From Anaeramoeba flamelloides (taxonomy: Eukaryota; Metamonada; Anaeramoebidae): 64,000 nucleotides of DNA. Positions 11,343 to 23,800 of this stretch are shown piece after piece (within the stretch, counting starts at the first letter, position 1; every line of letters begins with the position of its first letter). The notes under the pieces are model-generated. The model did not search any database and had not been told where the DNA came from. It saw nothing but the letters and a program-made list of their open reading frames with translations. The translations under genes and the position numbers were made by a program. The stretch spans positions 3,248,501-3,312,500 of the forward strand of contig JANTQA010000015.1 in the NCBI GenBank assembly GCA_027625915.1. Reading direction: 5' to 3'.

Positions 11343-11746
11343 TACAGTTGTTCCAAGGCTACCGTGAATTTTTATATGAATCAAATTTTGATGCTGATGT
11401 AGATTTTTCAAAAGTTGGATATGAGGATAAGAAAGCTCATATTGAAAAAAATTTTTCACAAATAACCTCATTTGAAAAATTTTTTTTTGATACAAGAAAA
11501 ATTAATTTTCAAATCCCTAAATTGCTTCAAACCAGGAAAATCTGTTGAGATGCCACTTAAAAGTTTCTCTTGAAATACTAAAAATATTTTTGATCTTATC
11601 ACAAGAAAATCTTTGAAATAAGTTCATTTGTGAAATTTTTTTTTCAATATGAGCTTTCTTATCCTCATATCCAACTTTTGAAAAATCTACATCAGCATCA
11701 AAATTTGATTCATATAAAAATTCACGGTAGCCTTGGAAAGACTGTA
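11343..11746. mobile_element. family B TIR element, copy B1
   Basis: A 404-base element with arms of about 130 bases. It begins TACAGTTGTTCCAAGGC and ends GCCTTGGAAAGACTGTA. Because the arms are inverted copies, a peptide starting FQGYREFLYESNF can be read from both strands; this is a property of the arms and not proof of a gene. TA at both ends fits a Tc1/mariner-type target. A second element with the same outermost 20 bases is at 38404-38852. Confidence 0.8.
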
Positions 11747-12279
11747 GTATCAATTAAAAGAAGAAATAAATTACTTTTAGAGAGTAAAAAATTATTTTAT
11801 TTTCAATCGAATCAACAAAAATACTTTAAGAGACTAGTCTCTATTATTATTATTTTTTTTTTTGAACAATTTATAAATAAGGATTTATTAAACAGAAATA
11901 TGTTTAATATTGAAAATAAGTAGGGTTTTCAAATCTAAGTAATTGTCAAAAAATTTTCTCAATTTCCATTAAATTTAGGTATGAAAATTTAATAGAGATT
12001 AGTCCCTTAAGTAATTTTTTAATAATATAATTTTATAATGGGATCACAATTCTCATGTTCTTTAATAATTTTTGATCTTAGTAATTGTAAATAAGTCTCT
12101 GGCTTTGTTTCTAAAAGGATCAAATCAGTCTTTTTTCTTTTTTTTTTTTGAAAGTTAAAATTATTTTGAATATAAAGTAACTCTTTCCATAAATTTTTTT
12201 ACTACCCTCATTTCGGCCCATTTATAAAAATAAACTTTGTTTCTATCAAAGTGGGTATCCAAAAAAAAAACATTTTTTT

Positions 12280-12930
12280 CAAATATCAATTATTTTTTAT
12301 AAATGACCTTTGAAGAGCAAAGAAGAAATAAACAGAATAATATACATCAAAGAATTGTTGATACCCATAAGAAATAAAACTAATTAATCAATAGATTTTC
12401 TTAAAAATTGAAAAACTCAAATTCTTATTTGGTATTGATAAAAACAAGGATGTTTTTTTTTCATCTTATACTTGTATTTGAATAATAAATAGGAAACACT
12501 TTTCACCTGATTTTCCAGACTTTTCTTTTACAAACCCAGTACCCAAACGAAGTCGGTTGGATTTTGTGGTCTCTATTTTACAAAGGAAATGAAAATGAAG
12601 TGAAAATTTTTCTTATTTATTATTCAAATATCGGGATCAACAATCGAATAAAATTCCAATAGAAATCAATATGATTTCTCAACAACCATTTACACAATTT
12701 CAATAGAATTGGAATAACACGTTTTTACCAAGTGGGTATTGATCTTATCTTTAAAAAAATTTTTTTGAAACTGAATTACATTTTAAAAAATAATCGAAAA
12801 AAAGTTAAAAGTAAAATGTTAAAAAAAAAATTAAAAAATGATTTCAATTTTTGAAAATTTCCAAAATAAAATTTTATCTTCTAATATCTCTTCAAACACT
12901 TTTAACACATGTAATTCACATTTTAACAAC
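12280..12930. repeat. dispersed repeat family C, copy 1
   Basis: Blocks such as AAAATTCCAATAGAAATCAA, AGAAATAAAACTAATTAATC and TTGAAAAACTCAAAT recur at 62450-62830 in the same orientation and at 55590-56060 in inverted orientation. No coding content or clear ends. Nature unknown. Confidence 0.5.
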
Positions 12931-14434
12931 TGGGCACCTTGTGTATAGGAAATGATTTAGGCCGATTCATTAATTTTCTAATTATTCTAAATTGAAATTT
13001 TCGATTAAGTTTTCGTCTGTTTGGAAAAAAATTGTTATTTTTGTTAAGAAAAGAATTTTTTAGTGAGTTTATTCTCTTCAATGAGTTGATCAGTAAAGTA
13101 TGGATTTTTTTTAAAAGTCAAACAAAGTTATTCTCTCATTTTCACTTTTTACTGTTTTTCTTAATTCTGTAATAATTCTATTTATTTATTTATTGTGAGA
13201 AAGGAGCAATCAAAGAAAATTTACTAAATAAAAAAAGAGAAGAAGAAAAATAATTAAAATATTAAAGTAAAAAAATAATATATCATTGACATGACCAAAT
13301 TAAAAATTATCCACGTCCTGAAACAGAATTCAGTAATAATTCCTCTTATCTTTCAAAGATTCCAAAATCAAAGCAATATTTAATGAGAATGATGTTAAGC
13401 TGTTGTTGATTAAGAGATTTGGAGATTATTTTTATTAACTCTCTTTGACAATTTAATTTCTTTGAATTTTTTTATTTGTCAAAAATTTCTTTGATTTTAT
13501 AAAAAGTTTTTAATTTGACTAAGAAATTCAAAAATCAAATTATAGTTAACAAAATACCCAAAATGATTTCTACTGTGGATGAACCTAAAGTAGAAATAAA
13601 AATGAAATCTATCAGATCTCTAAGAATAAAAATTATTGGATTTTTTTTTGAGATTTGCATCTTTGATTATTTTTACAATAAAATCCCTTTAATTATTATT
13701 TTGAAGAACTGATAAATCTATCATTTTTATTTTTATAATTCTGATAGTTATTTAGGATAATAAAACAAAAAATGAAATTTTATCAAAATTGGTTCATTAT
13801 GAAAGAATATCCCAAAAAATTAGTTTCAGAACATGATTTCAAAATAAATATCAAGCGCATAACAGTGGTAAAAAAAGGGAAAAAATCAAAAAGCATCTAT
13901 TCAGTACTTTTCTCATCGTATTTGTTTATTGAAATGAATTTAAAATTCAAGATCGTAATATTTCCCTTTTAATGGCGTAAAAAAAAATTTTGATCAATAA
14001 TCCATGAAAAGTTCCTACTCATTAAACCTAATTAAAAGGCCATGGTGTTTTTCTTTCCCACAATTACCATAAAATACTCAAAAAATAATCAAAAAGACAT
14101 TTGAAAAAAAAAGTAAAGAAATATTAATCTTTTTAAAATTATATAAAATATAATTTTTTTTTTTATTTTTTACTTTTTTTTTTTTATAGGGGTAAATGGC
14201 TGTAAAAAAAAAATTGGTGTTAAATTTCTAAATAATAATAAAATAAATTCTGAAAAAAAAAATCAATTAATAATATGAAAAATATTGTTTTAATTAATCA
14301 TAAAATTTTTGAAAAGCATTTCATTTTTCACAATTCTAATAATATTAAAATTTATATTTCCATTATTTAATTCCAAATAATCATTTATTATTATTATTAT
14401 TCTTATTTGATTTATTATTATTAAGAATAATTGA
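12931..14434. other. gene-free stretch downstream of eIF3h
   Basis: Low-complexity AT-rich DNA with long A and T runs. Short open frames here are Lys/Ile/Phe-rich and resemble no family. Confidence 0.4.
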
Positions 14435-15553
14435 TTAATTCTTATTACTTTTATGAGAAAGTGAAAGGAATGAATCTAAAAGTGGGCTATTTGAATAATT
14501 TTCCAAATTTGATGACAATTCTTTTAATCTGTTTTTTGTAAAGATCGATTGGATTTTATAATTTAAAGAATAATTTGTGGTAATTTTTTCAATTTCTCGA
14601 ACTTTTTTTGGTAATTCATTATTATTTTCATATCGGAGTTTTTTAATGTTTCTGTTAATAAAATTTTGAGCTTTGTTTTGTCCAATCACAATACTATCAA
14701 GTGACTGCCTCATTGTTTCAAAGGACTTGATCAGGAAACCATCAACAGATCTTTTTGTTTCTCCTTTGGCAAATATTTCCTTTGGTGTCAAGGTTTTTAA
14801 AAAGTTTCTTGAGAGCAGTGTTAAATTGTAATTGATTGGAATGTTTAAAAAAACTTCGTTGATATTTTTTTTTGAATGGTATTGTCTATTTGGTGTTTTT
14901 TAATTTGTTATTTTTATAAAAGAAAAAAGAGACCAAAAAAAAAAAAAAAAAAAGCAAAATTAAAATTTTAGAACAAAAAAAAAAAATTAAAAAAATAAAA
15001 AAAAAGAAGTTCGGCATATGAAAACATAAGCCGTTCTTTTTCAAAAAAAAAAAAGAACTCGGCGAAGAGTTAGTTACATTTTTCTGTTGGTCTCAGATTT
15101 TTTGTAAAGATTATAATATTTCTGTGAAATAACAAATGCTTTGATTGAAAGCTCGCTAACAAGAGAAATGATTGGATCGTAAACAAGCAAAATAGGTTTT
15201 TCGATCTTCTTTTGCCAATTCATATGCTTCTGAACTACACTCTTATTATAAAAGCTTCCAAAAGAGCTATTGACTGTCCAGCCCAAGATCTCGTATTCAA
15301 AATTTGATTCCTTTAAAAATGAAGAGACATCTTTTAAAAACTCTTCTTCTTCCTCGTCTTGATATGAGCTTTGACTAAAGTCTGGTAGCGTGAAGAAATT
15401 TGTGACCAAATATGTTGTATCATTTCGGAATCCGGTAAGAATCCCAAATGTTGTTTTTGGAAGGTTTTTGTGTGTGTTTTCAACTAATTTAGAAAGTGCT
15501 AATCCATTTAAGAGAACATTTTGAACAGGTGGTTGTTCACTTTGGGAATTCAT
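14435..15553 (-). CDS. EIF3H: translation initiation factor eIF3 subunit h
   Basis: Two exons: 15553-15078 and 14885-14435. The intron is 192 bases with GTAACT donor and TAG acceptor; the split codon AT/A gives Ile and restores the frame, for 308 residues. The N-terminal half is an MPN domain: residues 9-30 (VLLNGLALSKLVEN..), then GILTGF, EILGWTVNSSFGSFYN and ILLVYDP, which follow eIF3h (LLGLVV, HVGWYQSTYYGSF, VLIYDP). It lacks the JAMM metal-binding His residues, as eIF3h does, so it is structural and not a protease. The C-terminal half (NEVFLNIPINYNLTLLSRNFL) matches the EVPIVIKNSHLINVL region of eIF3h. It acts in the cytoplasmic eIF3 complex on the 40S ribosomal subunit. At 308 residues it is a little shorter than the human protein (about 350). 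Start chosen at the first in-frame ATG. Confidence 0.9.
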
Positions 15554-15949
15554 TTAACAAGACTATTTTGTATTTTTCAAAAACAAAATGAAAAAAAAAT
15601 GATTAAGATTTATAGTAAATACTGTTGTTTTCCAATTAATAAACGAAAATTTTTATATCTATTTCCAAAATGAATATTAATTACTTTCTACAATCAAATT
15701 AGCAGAGTAAAAAATTGGTCTTAAAGTTTACTAATAAAGTTTAATTTATTGCCTAAAAATATCATTTCTAAAATAATGTTGTAAAGATCTTTTGGGTTTT
15801 ACTTCAGCTAATAAACTAAAAAAATATTTTGGAAAGTGAACTGATAATCTTCATTTTTTAATTGAAAAATAATAGTATACACATAATTGATGAAAAACTT
15901 TGGTAATATTTTGTTTAATAACAACTGTTTTTTTTTTTGAAATTACTGT

Positions 15950-16425
15950 AGTCAAAATATAGTGTGCAAGAAAAATTTAATATGTGTTTCAAAATAAAAA
16001 ACGTGTGTTTTTGTTGTAGAAGATCTATACATTAACCAATCAAAGAAACTGATAATAAAGCCTAAAAAAATATAATGTTGGTTTCTTAAAGTTCTATTAT
16101 TTAAAAAAAAATTCTAAAAATGAAGGATCAAATTAGAAAATTTATCTAAAAAATTAGAGTAAATTTTTTGAGAAATTTTTAATAATAAAAAAAACAAAAA
16201 AAAATCAAAAAAATTTCAAAAAATTGAAAAATTTTCAACTATTTGCATTTATAATTTAAATTTTACGGAAAATAACCAGACCTTTACTTTCAAAATTGAT
16301 TTGAACTTAGGTATACTATTTGGTAGTAGATTGGATGTTGCCTTGGTACAAGAAGAAAAAAAAGCACCGATCAATATTTTGAAACATGGATTATAGTCTT
16401 TGTGCATGCATTATTTTGATCACTA
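15950..16425. mobile_element. family D TIR element, copy D1
   Basis: Left end TAGTCAAAATATAGTGTGCA with GTGTTTCAAAATA about 20 bases further in. The right end carries the inverse (TTGAAACATGGATTATAGTC, GTGCATGCATTATTTTGATC). Internal landmark ACCAATCAAAGAAACTGATA. Related copies are at 21946-23001, 31735-32180 and 59320-59795 (inverted). No transposase; non-autonomous if mobile. Confidence 0.6.
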
Positions 16426-16494
16426 TATATCAAAAAATTTTGAAAGAAATTAAAAATCAAAATTATTTTTAATTTAAAAGTTTTTTACAATACA

Positions 16495-16710
16495 AACATT
16501 TAAAAAATTGTTATAAAAACAACTTTCCACTTTTCAGTTTTTATAAAAGGTTTCAGGTCATTGAAAGTTAACAAATATTTTTCTTTTCAAGAACTTTCAA
16601 AAAATTTCTATTAAATTCAAAATGTTATCTTTCGTTAATTCTTTTTTGTCCCTTTTTTTGAAGATAAAAAGTTTGTTTCAAGTATTTGAAATTTGGAATA
16701 ATCTGGTGGA
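16495..16710. repeat. dispersed repeat shared with 50.1 kb
   Basis: Blocks AACTTTCCACTTTTC, GTTTCAGGT, AACAAATATTTTTC and CAAGTATTTGAAATTTG recur in the same order at 50080-50350. No coding content. Confidence 0.5.
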
Positions 16711-16849
16711 ATATCCGAAAGGGAAATCTTGAGACTTCTAAAGTGTCAGTTCTATTCTTTTACGAAATTTTTAATTTTGAATAGAAATAATTTAAATTGA
16801 AAAAAGCAGTTTATTCTTTAATGTGTAAAAAAAATACGAAAACATGTTA

Positions 16850-17080
16850 TAAATCCCTGGCCAGATTTTTAATTGTGAGTATTACGAAAATTGATGTGTA
16901 ATTTCATTTATTTTCAATCAAACCCTTTCATTAAATAATCAAAATTTATATGATACTAGTAATAAACCTAACTAAAATTCATAAAAGTAGGCTGTCTTTA
17001 GACCAATCAAGTAATTATTTGATAGCGTAAGTAGATCGACTTTTTTTTTAAAAAAATTAGAGTTTTTTTTTTATTATTAT
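16850..17080. repeat. dispersed repeat family E, copy 1
   Basis: Shares ordered blocks with 19256-19500 and 57460-57760, including a stretch of the type AATAAACCTAAC...TTCATAAAAGTAGG and GATAGCG-AGTAGATC followed by a T run. No coding content. Confidence 0.45.
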
Positions 17081-17441
17081 TGAAGAAGTGTAATTTACAC
17101 ACTAATTGCACTTATACTTTAATCCCTTTTCAGAAATTTAAGTCTAAAATCATAGATTTCTTGATTATTAATTAATTAATATAATTCCAAACTGTCTTAG
17201 TTTAAAATTACTTAATTCTAATTTATTTCTTTTAATTTGTTTTTAAATATTAATCTATCTTTTTCATATAAAAGACTTACCCATAAAAAGTTATCAATAT
17301 TTTCCTCCTCCCCTAAATTACAATAAAAAAAAAAAATAGATTAAAAAAAAAAAAAAAAAGGAGAGAAAGAAAAAAAGAAAAAAAAATGCAAGAATCGCAA
17401 TTTACAAAAGAAAATTCAAATTAATTCTAAAATTAAAAATT

Positions 17442-18100
17442 TTGGGATTTGATAAATTTATAAATCTTCTTCCCTTCAGAGAAAAAGAAACAGAAAACAT
17501 TAATTGGAAACCTCGAAATTTAAAAGAATTAGTATCTAAACTCGTAGTTTACCGAATTAATCAATTAAAAAATAGTCCAAGTTGGAAAGTACAAAATTGT
17601 TTGAAAATAATTTCGATACAGGGAAATATTAACAAACAGCAAAAATATTTAAAATGGAAGGGTTCAATTTCTATTCTAAAGTTAAGAAATTATACAAATT
17701 ATCTTTTAAGATATTCTTATATTATGAACAAAAATAAATCACAATTTTGTCAATTGTGTAAAATAAATAAAGATTTGGATATCATTGAAGATTTGGATCA
17801 TTTTCTCTATGAATGTGTCTAGGTTTTCCAGGATTCAAAAGAATTGCGTAAAATATTTGATTTTACTCTATTCTTTTGAATTCTGGAAAACCTAAGGACT
17901 ACCCAGCCTATGAAAATAATCGTAAAATCTGGATTTCTGAATTAGAAAAAAATAATTTTTCACTTATTTTAAATAATAATAATATTTATAATATTATTAT
18001 AAAAAAGATTCAATATCTTTATTAGCTCTAGTAGATAATAAAACTATGTTTGAATCTTTTATACGATTTCTAAATTCAAGTTTAGGAATTCGAACAAACA
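17442..18100 (+). mobile_element. LINE (non-LTR retrotransposon) C-terminal fragment
   Basis: The open frame 17442-17822 ends in a zinc-knuckle-like motif, CQLCKINKDLDIIEDLDHFLYEC. This is the C-x2-C...H-x4-C motif found after the reverse transcriptase domain of many LINEs (CxLC...E..HL...C). Coding-like sequence resumes at about 17895 (YPAYENNRKIWISELEK) after a P2 hairpin, and decays at about 18100. No reverse transcriptase domain is attached, so this is a 5'-truncated, dead copy. Named from the motif only. Confidence 0.55.
17820..17896. repeat. P2 hairpin module inserted in the LINE frame
   Basis: Arms AGGTTTTCCAGGATTCAAAA and TTTTGAATTCTGGAAAACCT enclose TAAAATATTTGATTTTA. It directly follows the zinc-knuckle cysteine of the LINE frame and is followed by more LINE-like coding sequence, so it interrupts the older element. 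Confidence 0.7.
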
Positions 18101-18369
18101 AGAGGAATTCAAACTTCTCCCTTAAATTACAATAATAAAAAAAAAGTTATCAATATTTTCTATAATTTCCTTTTGTTCATATTTTAAATATGAAATACAA
18201 AATTTATTTGAATTTTTATAGATTAGATCGTAATATCTATTTCAGCAATTAATGAATGACACGAATTTTATAATTGTTGAAATTGATAAATAATTTAAAA
18301 AATTTTGTGTTTTAAATAAAATAATTTTGATTTTTAATTATTTTAAAATATAATTATGTGGTATTTTCA

Positions 18370-18690
18370 AGTGCCGTAGAGTACCTAGGTTTTCTTGGGT
18401 TTTTCATTTTTATTGGTACTCTAATTTGAGTATCGTTAGGTTTTTTGAGTTTTCTATTTTATTTAGAAAATCAATAGATTTTCGTTAGGTTTTTTTTATT
18501 TTTCGAAATAAACCGAAAATTTATTAAAATTTTCTGTTTATTTTGAAAGGTAAAAAAAAAAAAATAGAACACTTTACAAATAAACAGAAAACTCAAGAAA
18601 ACCTAAGTAGGGTTTTTTTAATTTCAGAAATAAATTGAAATTTTCTTGAATTTTCTTTGTGGTTCTTGAATTAAAAAAAAAACTAATAAC
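18370..18690. repeat. hairpin-module cluster 3
   Basis: Starts GTGCCGTAGAGTACCTAGG, then P3 and P1 hairpins (CGAAATAAACCGAAAATTT paired with AAATTTTCTGTTTATTTTG), AAACAGAAAACTCAAGAAAA, and a diverged P1 (about 18605-18685). Confidence 0.65.
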
Positions 18691-19255
18691 ACTTCCAATT
18701 TTTGGAATTCAGCAACTCACGACACATGTACTTATATATTTCAATTTTCAATTCAATTAAATCTTTTGAATGTTGGTAGATTCAGTTATTTATTTTTTGA
18801 TTAAATTTTATTAATTTTTCTAAATCGGGAAGAGATAAATCTTATTTAATTTATTTTTTTATTTAAATTTTTTTTTTATTTACTGAAATTTTCATATTTT
18901 AAATTTTCCATTCTTTTTTTTAAATAAGAATAGGATGTTTATTTTTATTGTCTATTTTCTATTAATACCTGAATTAATCCATGAATTTTAATAATTTATT
19001 ATTTTTATTTCATAATTAAAAATTTATATTCTATGTGTTAATTGGCTATTATAAAAGATTAAAATAATCTTAATTTATAACTATTATTCAGAGAATTGTT
19101 ATTCAATAATTGTTTGCAGTAGTTATTGGTAACTTTTGATTTTTTATTATTATTAACTATATGTTAAATTTTATTTCAATAAATACCCAAATATTTATTT
19201 TTTTTAAATTTTTTGATATAATTCCTTAACTAATTTATCATAGTGAAAAAAATAG
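18691..19255. other. gene-free AT-rich stretch
   Basis: Low-complexity A/T sequence; nothing recognised. Confidence 0.35.
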
Positions 19256-19620
19256 TGGAAATGAAAATAATCCCTGGTAAGATTTTTTAATCTTGAATAT
19301 TAGTAAAAGTGTTGTGTAATTTCTTTTTTTTTTTCAATCAAATCCTTATTATAAATAACCAATTTTTTTATGAGATTAATAACAAACCTACCCAAAGTTC
19401 ATTAAAGTTAGGTGTCTCTAGAATACTCGAGTAATTGTTTGATAGTCTATATAGATCTACTTTATTTCAAAAAACATTAGAGTTTTATAGAGGTTTGTAA
19501 GAGTTTGGAAAAGCATAATTTTTATTCTTGTTTACTGATTGATTAAATATCGTTTTGAAAAAATATAATTTCATTAATCATTATTCTAATAAGTGGGTGA
19601 GTTATAATTTTTAAAATTTT
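19256..19620. repeat. dispersed repeat family E, copy 2
   Basis: Carries GGTGTCTCTAGAATACTCG and AGAGTTTTATAGAGGTTT in the same order as 57600-57690, and a weaker match to 16850-17080. The similarity to 57.5 kb extends past AATAAGTGGGTGAGTTA. Confidence 0.55.
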
Positions 19621-19769
19621 GATTCTTAAAAAAAAAAAGATTTGATTGTAAATAAATGAAATTAAACAACAATTTTACTGATATTCACAAATAAAAATCT
19701 TGTCGAGTATTATTTTCACTATTTTATTAGGTTTTGGTCCAAATTGAATAATAATTTCATGTCCCTTCA

Positions 19770-19965
19770 ATCTTCTTTTAAGGAATAAACTTTCGGACAT
19801 CATTTAGGAACAAAAAAAAATCCAAAATTAAGGCATAAAAATTCAAATTTTAGTAAAATAATTTGTATAAAAAAAAAAACCGGAAAAATATTCCTTAATT
19901 TGAGTTTTTTAGTGCCTTAAAATTGGTTGAAAGTTTGTATCCTAAAAGTGGATTTTACTGTATCA
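19770..19965. mobile_element. degenerate family A element, copy A6
   Basis: An inverted repeat with TTTTAAGGAATAAACTTTC on the left and GAAAGTTTGTATCCTAAAAG on the right, ending TTTTACTGTA. It follows the layout of family A (AATTAAGGCA...CCTTAATTTGAG) but is strongly diverged. Confidence 0.55.
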
Positions 19966-20814
19966 AACAGTTATGTTGTTTACCACGTGAGTTTTGAGTG
20001 AGTTTGTTTGTTAGTTCCTTTTTTCATTTAATTATCTTAGAAGTTTCGAAACTTTCTCGATTGTTCGTACAACATATTTGCATATTATCCTACTTGAACG
20101 TAGTTGATCCCAATACAAACAATTGAATATCAAAAGAAGATAAATTACCAACACATTTTCTCTTTTTCAATACTTTTCTCCTCTAATTAGTCCAAAACTG
20201 TTTTTTATTTTTGTCTTCTTACTTTTTTATTGAGATAAACCAAAAAAAAAAAATTTCTTTTTTATAGAAAAAAAGGGAAACTTGAAAAAAGTAAAACCAA
20301 AAATTATCAAAAATGTACCTTATTTGAAAAAATGAAAGAGAAACACTATTTTTAAAGGTTACATCTTAAACAAATGAAATAATTAATAAAATCATTAAAC
20401 CATATCTATTTTTTAAAGATTTTTTTTTTAAAAAAGGTTTTGATTTTCTTGTAATAAGAAAGAAACTATAAATTGTCAAAGAAACTGAACAAGTTATAAG
20501 ACTTTTAACAAAATATAAAGTTGAAAAAAAGTGATTTTCAAGTACAACATTTGCATTTTTCAAAATAGAAAGATCCTAAATCCCTTATAAGAAAATTGAG
20601 GGGATCAATTTAGTTTTTGATCTAATCAAAAATATTGGTATGAGAACTTTTTTTAACAAAAAATACCAACCTTTAACCAAAGATACTGTTTTCATTTTAC
20701 ATTTTTTTTCGTTTCCAATTTTTTGAAAACTTAACTTCATAATTATTTGACTCTAGTTTCTTGCTGTGGTTGAAGCAATTAAACATACAACACAGCAAAT
20801 ACTTGTTTTAAGTA

Positions 20815-23800
20815 ATGAAGACAAAAATAGATTGGTGGACTAAAAAGCATTTCCTTTTCTTTTACATCACTTTTTTTATTGCACTTCTTATCGGCTTGTT
20901 GATTGGTGGATTTGGTCCTGATCATTTAAAACAAAAAGAATTCAATCAAATTATTCCCGAGAGTGAAGAAACAACAGACGTGTTGGTCCGAATACTTGAC
21001 GTTGATCGGCTAAACCAATTCCTATTCGTTAACACCCATTTTGCAAATAATAACAATTTTGGATTCACACAAAATGTCGAGTATAAATCTTGGTTGTGGG
21101 GAACAAATGATCTTACAAACTCCTCACGTGTACCAAATTTTTATGAAGAAACAACTGTTGGCCTTAGTTCCCAAAATGGTTACGGCGACGGTGATGATGA
21201 CATAGATGGCTGGGATCTTCTTGAGTATTCCAAACACAAACGAGAAGTGGAATGCGAAGTAAGTTGCTCTTTTAGCTTCTTTACTAATTTTGTTTTTTTT
21301 TGAATTTAATCAATTTGTTTTTTCCTTGAAACCTTTTCTTTTCTTAACCCTCTCTTTTCTTTTCTTTTCTTTCTCATAGATTTCAAAAAATTGCACAAAG
21401 CACACAATGCTTTTTGTTCCGTACCTTCACCACAAAAATTATTTTCTTCGAGTCAAATTTAATAACACATATGAAAAAAAGTATTCAAAGATCTTTATAG
21501 ACGTAAGCTTTTTAACTTTTTTCTTTGATTATTCAATGTCGGTTAGATCCAAATTAAAACAATTAAACTGTTATCTCAAAAGTTCAATAAGGAAAAGCTT
21601 AATAAAATCTCAATTTCCATCATCAAATGGTTTGTAAAGATCTTTGGATTTTTTCATAAAATTTGTTACGGCATGATTTTGGGAATTGAAATAAACATTT
21701 TCATTTACTAATCGGAAAAGAACAGTAATCTCACTTTTTGCATCTCCGATTATTTTTTTTTTTTTTTCACAGACGCTTTTATTTCATTTGAGAGCTAAAA
21801 AATTACCATTGTCTATTGAACAAATCAAATTCTTATTTTTTTTGCTTTCTCAAGAATTCTCAGTAACTCAGTAAATTTAATTATTGATTGTAGTAAACTT
21901 GAACAAAATTACCAAAGAGTAGAACACATTTCACACTTTGAATTACTGTTGTCAAAATGATTCCTGAAGAAAAATTTAATCCGTGTTTCAAAATAAAAAA
22001 GCATGTTTTTTTTTGATATAGAAGACCTATACGTCAACCGATCAAAGAAACAGACAATAAACCCCAATCAAATATGATATTGATTTCAAAAAGTTCTAAT
22101 ATGTCCTTAATAAAATTAAGCACTATTTTTTTCTAATTAATATTTTTCGAAATTAAGAACTAACTTAATTCAATTAAACACTGGGATAATTTTTTTTAGA
22201 ATAAAAACACTCTCAACTTTTGAATATCGAAAATATTTTTTGGAATTAGTGTGCACTTTTTTATTTTTTTTTGAAAAATTGGGGTTGAGAAAAGTTTGAA
22301 ATAGAAGAATAAGTTAATATATTAAATTAGAATGCTTTTCCAGAAAGTTTATCCTTTTAGTTTCACTTTTTTTTTTATTTTACCATTTAAAAAAAAAAAC
22401 ATTTGAGGACCAAATTAGTGCCTTTTGTGAAAAGAAAATTCCCCATAATTTAGAATTTGTTTTTGTAAATGAGTTAAAACAAGATAGTGTATCTAAAAAT
22501 ATACATAATTTCAAGGTTGAAATCAAGGATTTTGGCAAAAAATGTTTTCAAGAAAAAGCTAAATTGAAACTTTATTTATTTTTATTTTATCATTTTGTTT
22601 TTTTAATTTTATTAATCAAAAGTATTTGATCAGTTTTTCATTTTTAGTGTTTTTTGGTTCGAAGGGACATATTTAAAAATAAATTCCAAAAATGAAGGAT
22701 CAAATTGAAAAATTTATCTCAAAAAATAGAGTTAATTTTTGTCAACTTTTTTGCCTATCAAAAAAACAAAAATATTCAAAAAAACGCAGAAAATTATGAA
22801 AAAATTTGAACGACACTACATTCATAATTTAAATTTTACTGAAAATATCAAGGGGTTTGCTTTCAAAATTGATTTGAAATTAGGTATACTGTTGATTAGT
22901 AAATTGGATGTTTCTTTGGAACAAGAAGAAAAAAAAAGCACGGAACTATATTTTGAAACACAGATTATAGTCGTTGTGCACGCTATATTTTGATTGCTGT
23001 AGAGATATAAAATTGATCTTGAAAGATCATTCCTTTCAAAAATCATCGAATTTGAAAAACTTTTTCTCATAATAAGGGCGAATGAAAATGGACTAATTTC
23101 CGGAGGAAATCTTCATAAATAATACAATTCAATAGTTAATAACTTTTATTTCCTTTGGCATTCCCAATTATTATAGGTGTTAGAAAAACTGCTATTTTTC
23201 AATTAGCAAATGAAAATTTTTATTTCAGGTGACAAATCTGTGTTTCTCAGTATGAGTTGAAAAAATGCAAAATGGCCTTGACCAATTTCAATTGAAAATG
23301 ACAATTTTACGATTAATTGAAATTCTTCCTTCTGAGTTATGATATAAAACTAAATTTTTTACTTTTGAATAAGAAAAACTTAAAACTGAATAACCAAAAT
23401 AAAGAATTTTTTATTGTTAGAATTGATATTAAAAAATGCCTTTGATACAATTAGTCATATATTAGTACACTATGTTCTTGATAAATATAATAGAAATGAA
23501 AAAATAAAAAAATTGCTGGAAAATTAGGATAAAAAGTTGGTTTAGTAGTTTACCAAAGAGGCTTGTTATCACATTTATCATTTGGGGTTATCAGTATTTT
23601 TTTATTCGAAAAAATTAAGCATCTCAATCAAAAATGTCCAGATGTTTGCAGATGATCCGATTCTAATAATGGAAGGTCCAATATCAGAAATTGATGAAAA
23701 ATTAGTCATAATATATAAAATTATTCAAGAATTTGGAATGAATCCAAACACTACTAAAAAAACACAAAAATCAAGCCAATTGTCCAAAATGAAGTATTTA

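Noticed and set aside
11348-11753. Open frames on both strands encoding FQGYREFLYESNFDADVDFSK
   Set aside because: The peptide is read from both arms of an inverted repeat with TA-flanked termini. It resembles no known protein family, so it is treated as part of the family B element and not as a gene.
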